Assembly: GCF_002214185.1 (NCBI RefSeq)
Contig: NZ_CP022161.1
Location: 5,401,486 to 5,465,485, forward strand
Direction of reading: 5' to 3'
Length of the DNA stretch: 64,000 nt
Source of the DNA: Streptomyces capitiformicae
GTDB taxonomy: Bacteria > Actinomycetota > Actinomycetes > Streptomycetales > Streptomycetaceae
In this document: positions 61,127 through 64,000 of the stretch, piece after piece
How the letters are laid out: each line of letters starts with the position of its first letter
Numbering within the stretch: position 1 is the stretch's first letter
The notes under the pieces: generated by a model
Database searches by the model: none
What the model was told of the DNA's origin: nothing
Seen by the model: the letters and a program-made list of their open reading frames with translations, nothing else
Program-made: the position numbers and the translations under genes

Positions 61127-62376
61127 CCTCTTTGGAGATCTGTGCTGGAGCAGGCGGGCAAGCCGTTGGGCTGCATAACGCCGGGTTTGATCACTTGGCG
61201 CTCGTGGAGTGGGATCAGCACGCTGTGCGGACACTCAGGGCGAACGTGAACAGTTGGCCTGGGTGGGACAAACAGCGTATCGAGGCGCTGGAACCGATGG
61301 ATGTAAGGGAATTCCTTGGGTCCAAAGTGCACAAGAGCCTTGGGCTTGAGGAGGGCGAGCTGGATCTGCTGGCCGGTGGCGTTCCGTGCCCCCCATTCTC
61401 CCTTGCGGGGAAGAGGTTGGGAAAGGATGACGAGCGCGACCTGTTTCCGGATGCTTTGAGGATTGTTAGGGATCTGAAGCCCAAGGCTGTAATGATCGAG
61501 AATGTTCGAGGGATTCTGGAGCCTCCTGAGGTTTTCATTGATTACCGCAGGGATATCCTGGAAGAGCTTCGCGAGCTTGGCTATGTGATTCCTGAGATCA
61601 GTGAAAGTTCGTCAGCTGAAAAGCAGGACAGGGATATGCGTCAGGTTTGGCGCAGAATGGATGCGAATAGATTCGGTGTCCCTCAGCTCCGTCCGCGCGC
61701 TATTCTCGTAGCGATTCACAAGGATGTCCTGGCGTCTTCTGGTGTTGAATTTCTCTGGCCACTGCAGCTCGAAGGGAAACGGGCAACCGTAGTGGAGGAA
61801 CTTGCCGTGAGCATGGAGGCTCGCTGCCGGAAGTTCTGGAACAAGAACAAGTACGGAGAGCGTGCGAAGCCTGGTGAGCGCTCTGGCAAGCATGTGTATC
61901 AAGACTGGCTGCGCAAGGCCACCGAGGCTGCCGAGGCGGGTAGGGGCATCGCTCCGACCCTGGTGGGGGGGTCAAGGAAGCATGGAGGTGCCGACCTTGG
62001 TCCCACCAGAGCCAAGCGTGCCTGGGAAGCTCTGGGGGTCGACGCGATGGGTCTCGCGAATGACCCCAGTGAGTGTGACCCGGAGCGGGACCTCTTTCGG
62101 GATGCCGGTCCTATGCTGACCGTTGAACAGGCTGCCATAATCCAAGGATTCCCGGAGGACTGGAAATTCCCAGGGAAGAAGACGGCTAAGTATCGGCAGG
62201 TGGGAAATGCGTTCCCGCCTCCCGTGGCGGAATCTGTGGGACGGGCTATCGCGGCTGTGCTGCGTCCCGAGCAGTGCGATGAATTGCTCCATGGGTACGA
62301 GATGGACGCAAATGGGGCCGATGCTGACGTGCCCCGTCTAGAGCAAATGGCTCTCTCTCTATCAGGTGTTTCGTGA
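61081..62376 (+). CDS. DNA (cytosine-5-)-methyltransferase
   Basis: 431 residues. Motif I is SLEICAGAGGQAVGLHNAGF, motif IV LAGGVPCPPFSLAGKR with the catalytic Cys after Pro, motif VI MIENVRGIL, motif VIII RFGVPQLRPRAI, motif IX/X MLTVEQAAIIQGFPEDWKFP and KYRQVGNAFPPPVAESVGRA. It methylates C5 of cytosine in an unknown site. AAGGAG lies five bases upstream of the ATG. Base composition is visibly lower in GC than its neighbours (e.g. GAGGTTTTCATTGATTACCG), suggesting transfer. Its 3' end overlaps the convergent Vsr gene by 15 bases. Confidence 0.92.
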   Translation: MHPRGRQRPQFTQPLTSLEICAGAGGQAVGLHNAGFDHLALVEWDQHAVRTLRANVNSWPGWDKQRIEALEPMDVREFLGSKVHKSLGLEEGELDLLAGGVPCPPFSLAGKRLGKDDERDLFPDALRIVRDLKPKAVMIENVRGILEPPEVFIDYRRDILEELRELGYVIPEISESSSAEKQDRDMRQVWRRMDANRFGVPQLRPRAILVAIHKDVLASSGVEFLWPLQLEGKRATVVEELAVSMEARCRKFWNKNKYGERAKPGERSGKHVYQDWLRKATEAAEAGRGIAPTLVGGSRKHGGADLGPTRAKRAWEALGVDAMGLANDPSECDPERDLFRDAGPMLTVEQAAIIQGFPEDWKFPGKKTAKYRQVGNAFPPPVAESVGRAIAAVLRPEQCDELLHGYEMDANGADADVPRLEQMALSLSGVS

Positions 62377-62826
62377 GCCAGCCGCCCGGCGCGCAATAAC
62401 CGTTGCAGCGATCTTGCTCGCGCAGACGCTTGATGGCTCGTGCTCCCAGAAGCGGAGCACGAGCCAACCAGCTTCCTTGAGGCGCTCATCGGTATCGCGG
62501 TCACGCGCTACGTTGCGTAGGACCTTTTCCGACCAGTATCCCGAGTTTGTTCTCGGCGGAACGTAGTGCTCGGGGCAGCCGTGCCAGTAACAGCCATCGA
62601 TGAATACGGCTACCTTTACAGGGCGGAAAACCATGTCCGCAGTACGGCGAAGATCGGGAAGAGGCCGTGCGCACACTCGGTAGCGCAGCCCTTGTGCGTG
62701 CACCAGTCGGCGAATCAGCTGCTCGGGCTTGGTGTCACGGTTGCGGATCGCCTGCATGTTGCGACGGCGAGCTGCGGATGAAGCCCAGGAGCCTTCTGGT
62801 GCTTGCCAATTGGGATCTTCAGACAC
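62362..62826 (-). CDS. vsr: Vsr-type very short patch repair endonuclease
   Basis: About 154 residues. The Vsr core is complete: SAARRRNMQAIRNRDTKPEQ, ADMVFRPVKVAVFIDGCYWH with GCPEHYVPPRTNSGYW (Asp, Cys and His residues of the zinc/metal site), and VARDRDTDERLKEAGWLVLR FWEHE. Vsr nicks 5' of T in TG mismatches made by deamination of 5-methylcytosine, so pairing with the adjacent methyltransferase makes sense; some relatives act as restriction enzymes. The start is uncertain: GTG 62826 gives a family-like length. Confidence 0.85.
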   Translation of the reverse strand: MSEDPNWQAPEGSWASSAARRRNMQAIRNRDTKPEQLIRRLVHAQGLRYRVCARPLPDLRRTADMVFRPVKVAVFIDGCYWHGCPEHYVPPRTNSGYWSEKVLRNVARDRDTDERLKEAGWLVLRFWEHEPSSVCASKIAATVIARRAAGSRNT

Positions 62827-63233
62827 ACCACAGAGACTAGTACCGGTCCGGAGCTGTGGGCACCTCGTTCTGGTCAGGGCCCTTGACGTGAGGCGGGCCA
62901 CCGGCTCCTTGGCCTTGGGGCGCCGTAGGGCCACTCGCTTCTTGGCAGTGTCGTGCTTCCGCGGCCCGGGTCAAGGGCGCTTCGCGTCGCCTTCGGCGAT
63001 CGGCCTGCGGCCGACCCTTGACCCGGGCCGCTCCAGCACGGGGTAGAAGCGAGCGAGCGGCCCGGGAGGGTGGGTGGACCGGCCGGGGGTGGGGTGAGGT
63101 CGGCTGGGTTGTGGGGCGGGGGTGCGGGGCGCGGTCTCGCCTCGCCAGCACGCCGGGTTTGCTTAGCGGCTGCAGGTGGGTGGGTGGGTGGCTCGGTTCG
63201 CTCCGGCTTGGCGGTCTGTTGGTTGTGGGGCCG
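62827..63233. other. Intergenic region with long inverted repeat
   Basis: 407 bases with no supported gene. It holds the 17-bp inverted repeat at 62961-63031 and GGGTGGGTGGGT-type runs near 63178. Confidence 0.5.
62961..63031. terminator. 17-bp inverted repeat with structured loop
   Basis: GCGGCCCGGGTCAAGGG (62961-62977) pairs perfectly with CCCTTGACCCGGGCCGC (63015-63031). The 37-base loop can fold further (GCCTTCGGC and CGGCCTGCGGCCG). It lies downstream of the SEC-C gene (stop 63234) and is a plausible strong terminator or a dispersed Streptomyces REP-like element. Confidence 0.5.
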
Positions 63234-64000
63234 TTACGCCCCGTGGCACGCCTCGTACGTCTGGCCCGAGCCGCACCAACAAGCTGACCCCTTCTGTGGG
63301 GGCCACGCCACTGCCAAGCCTCGGGCAGCGAGCGTCGTCGCGTACTGCGGTAGCAGGTCCGGTTCTGCGGGGGAGGTGCTCTCCGAGGCTGCGAAGGCCT
63401 CGTAGGACGGGACTGTGCCTGTGACGATGCCCAGGTTGGGGGTGCCGGAGGTGGAGAGTTCTCTGAGGGAGGACTCTATGGTCGCGAGGTGTTGGGTGTG
63501 GGAGGGGTACTCCGTGAGGAGGGTCGGGTAGGCCGCCAGCAGTTCTGACAGCTCGGGCGCCGGCCAGTGCAGGACCGCTACCGGGAACGGGCGGGAGAGG
63601 GCCTCGCGGTAGGCGTTCAGTTCTGCTCGTAGGCGGGTGATCTCGGCCTGGAGTTCTGCTGGGTTGTCCGAGCCCAGGGACCACACGCGCTTCGGGTCGT
63701 GGAGTTCGTCCAGGGAGATTGAGGACGAGTGGAGGGTGTCTGCCAGGGCGTCCCACTCGTCGTGGGCCGCGCCCAGCATGCGGCGGACCCTGTGGCGGCC
63801 GACGAGGAGGGGGCGGGCGGTGTAGGGGGGTTCCGGGACGTCTGTCAGGAGGAGGGTCACGGCTGTCGTGAAGGTGTCGTGGGCCGCTTCCAGCTCGTCG
63901 TGGGACTCCAGCGCCTCCGCGACGATCACCCAGGGGGCCGGGTCGCGCGGGGCGGCTGCCCTGACGCCCTCGATGATCGCCCTTGCCTCCGCCTCGTGGC
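63234..64000 (-). CDS. SEC-C motif protein, 5' end beyond window
   Basis: At least 255 codons; the frame stays open to the window edge (EAEARAIIEGVRAAAPRDPA precedes the GTG at 63929), so the N terminus is missing. The visible part has acidic helical segments (ESHDELEAAHDTFTTAVTLL), a predicted coiled coil (NPAELQAEITRLRAELNAYR) and the C-terminal SEC-C zinc motif ACWCGSGQTYEACHGA (C-x-C, C-H). SEC-C tails bind zinc and often the ribosome or SecB-like partners. The rest is unassigned. Confidence 0.7.
   Translation of the reverse strand, partial: HEAEARAIIEGVRAAAPRDPAPWVIVAEALESHDELEAAHDTFTTAVTLLLTDVPEPPYTARPLLVGRHRVRRMLGAAHDEWDALADTLHSSSISLDELHDPKRVWSLGSDNPAELQAEITRLRAELNAYREALSRPFPVAVLHWPAPELSELLAAYPTLLTEYPSHTQHLATIESSLRELSTSGTPNLGIVTGTVPSYEAFAASESTSPAEPDLLPQYATTLAARGLAVAWPPQKGSACWCGSGQTYEACHGA

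Overview
The window has the very high GC content, GTG starts, 4-base start/stop overlaps and gene families (XRE/DUF5753, DUF397, SCO6880-type, KorA/KorB) of a Streptomyces or close relative, probably a chromosomal segment rich in accessory genes. No rRNA, tRNA, CRISPR array, integrase or transposase was recognised.

Layout. 0.1-4 kb: an amidase, a coupled set of very small Cys-rich genes, and a short GntR regulator behind 10-bp phased direct repeats. 4.2-7.2 kb: a coupled minus-strand operon encoding an 81-aa protein, a zeta-type kinase toxin, an unknown protein and a FolD-like enzyme. 7.3-10.1 kb: a lipoprotein gene and its decayed tandem copy. 10.1-26.7 kb: a type IV-secretion-like (conjugation-type) machine: DUF4913 protein, VirD4-like coupling ATPase, VirB4-like ATPase, SCO6880-type protein, VirB6/TrbL-like membrane protein, small membrane proteins and a ParA-like ATPase on the minus strand. 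A transglycosylase/M23 peptidase, a lipoprotein, two paralogous TPR-like proteins and a nucleoside hydrolase follow on the plus strand. Four proteins in this neighbourhood end in Gly-Pro-X-Arg, three of them after Pro-rich tails on enzymes, which makes them candidates for cargo or partners of the machine.

26.8-38.4 kb is mostly housekeeping: secreted M28 aminopeptidase, RarD-type permease, QorB-like reductase with a divergent HxlR regulator, KorAB 2-oxoacid:ferredoxin oxidoreductase, and one NarL-type response regulator with two paralogous histidine kinases. 39.3-42 kb holds four small secreted proteins.

42-48.5 kb is an island. A two-gene minus operon and a related minus gene share a 95-bp direct repeat that brackets a tightly coupled four-gene plus operon (DUF4145-like, PfkB kinase, 2H phosphoesterase, inositol-monophosphatase-like). 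Further on come a secreted lipase-like hydrolase, a CYTH/radical-SAM pair, and several XRE/DUF397/DUF6879 regulatory modules with an RsbW-like ATPase.

56.9-62.8 kb is a probable DNA-modification/defence locus: zinc-ribbon wHTH protein, ParB-like protein, SNF2 helicase, cytosine-5 methyltransferase and a convergent Vsr endonuclease. The methyltransferase part looks less GC-rich than its surroundings. The window ends inside a SEC-C-motif protein.
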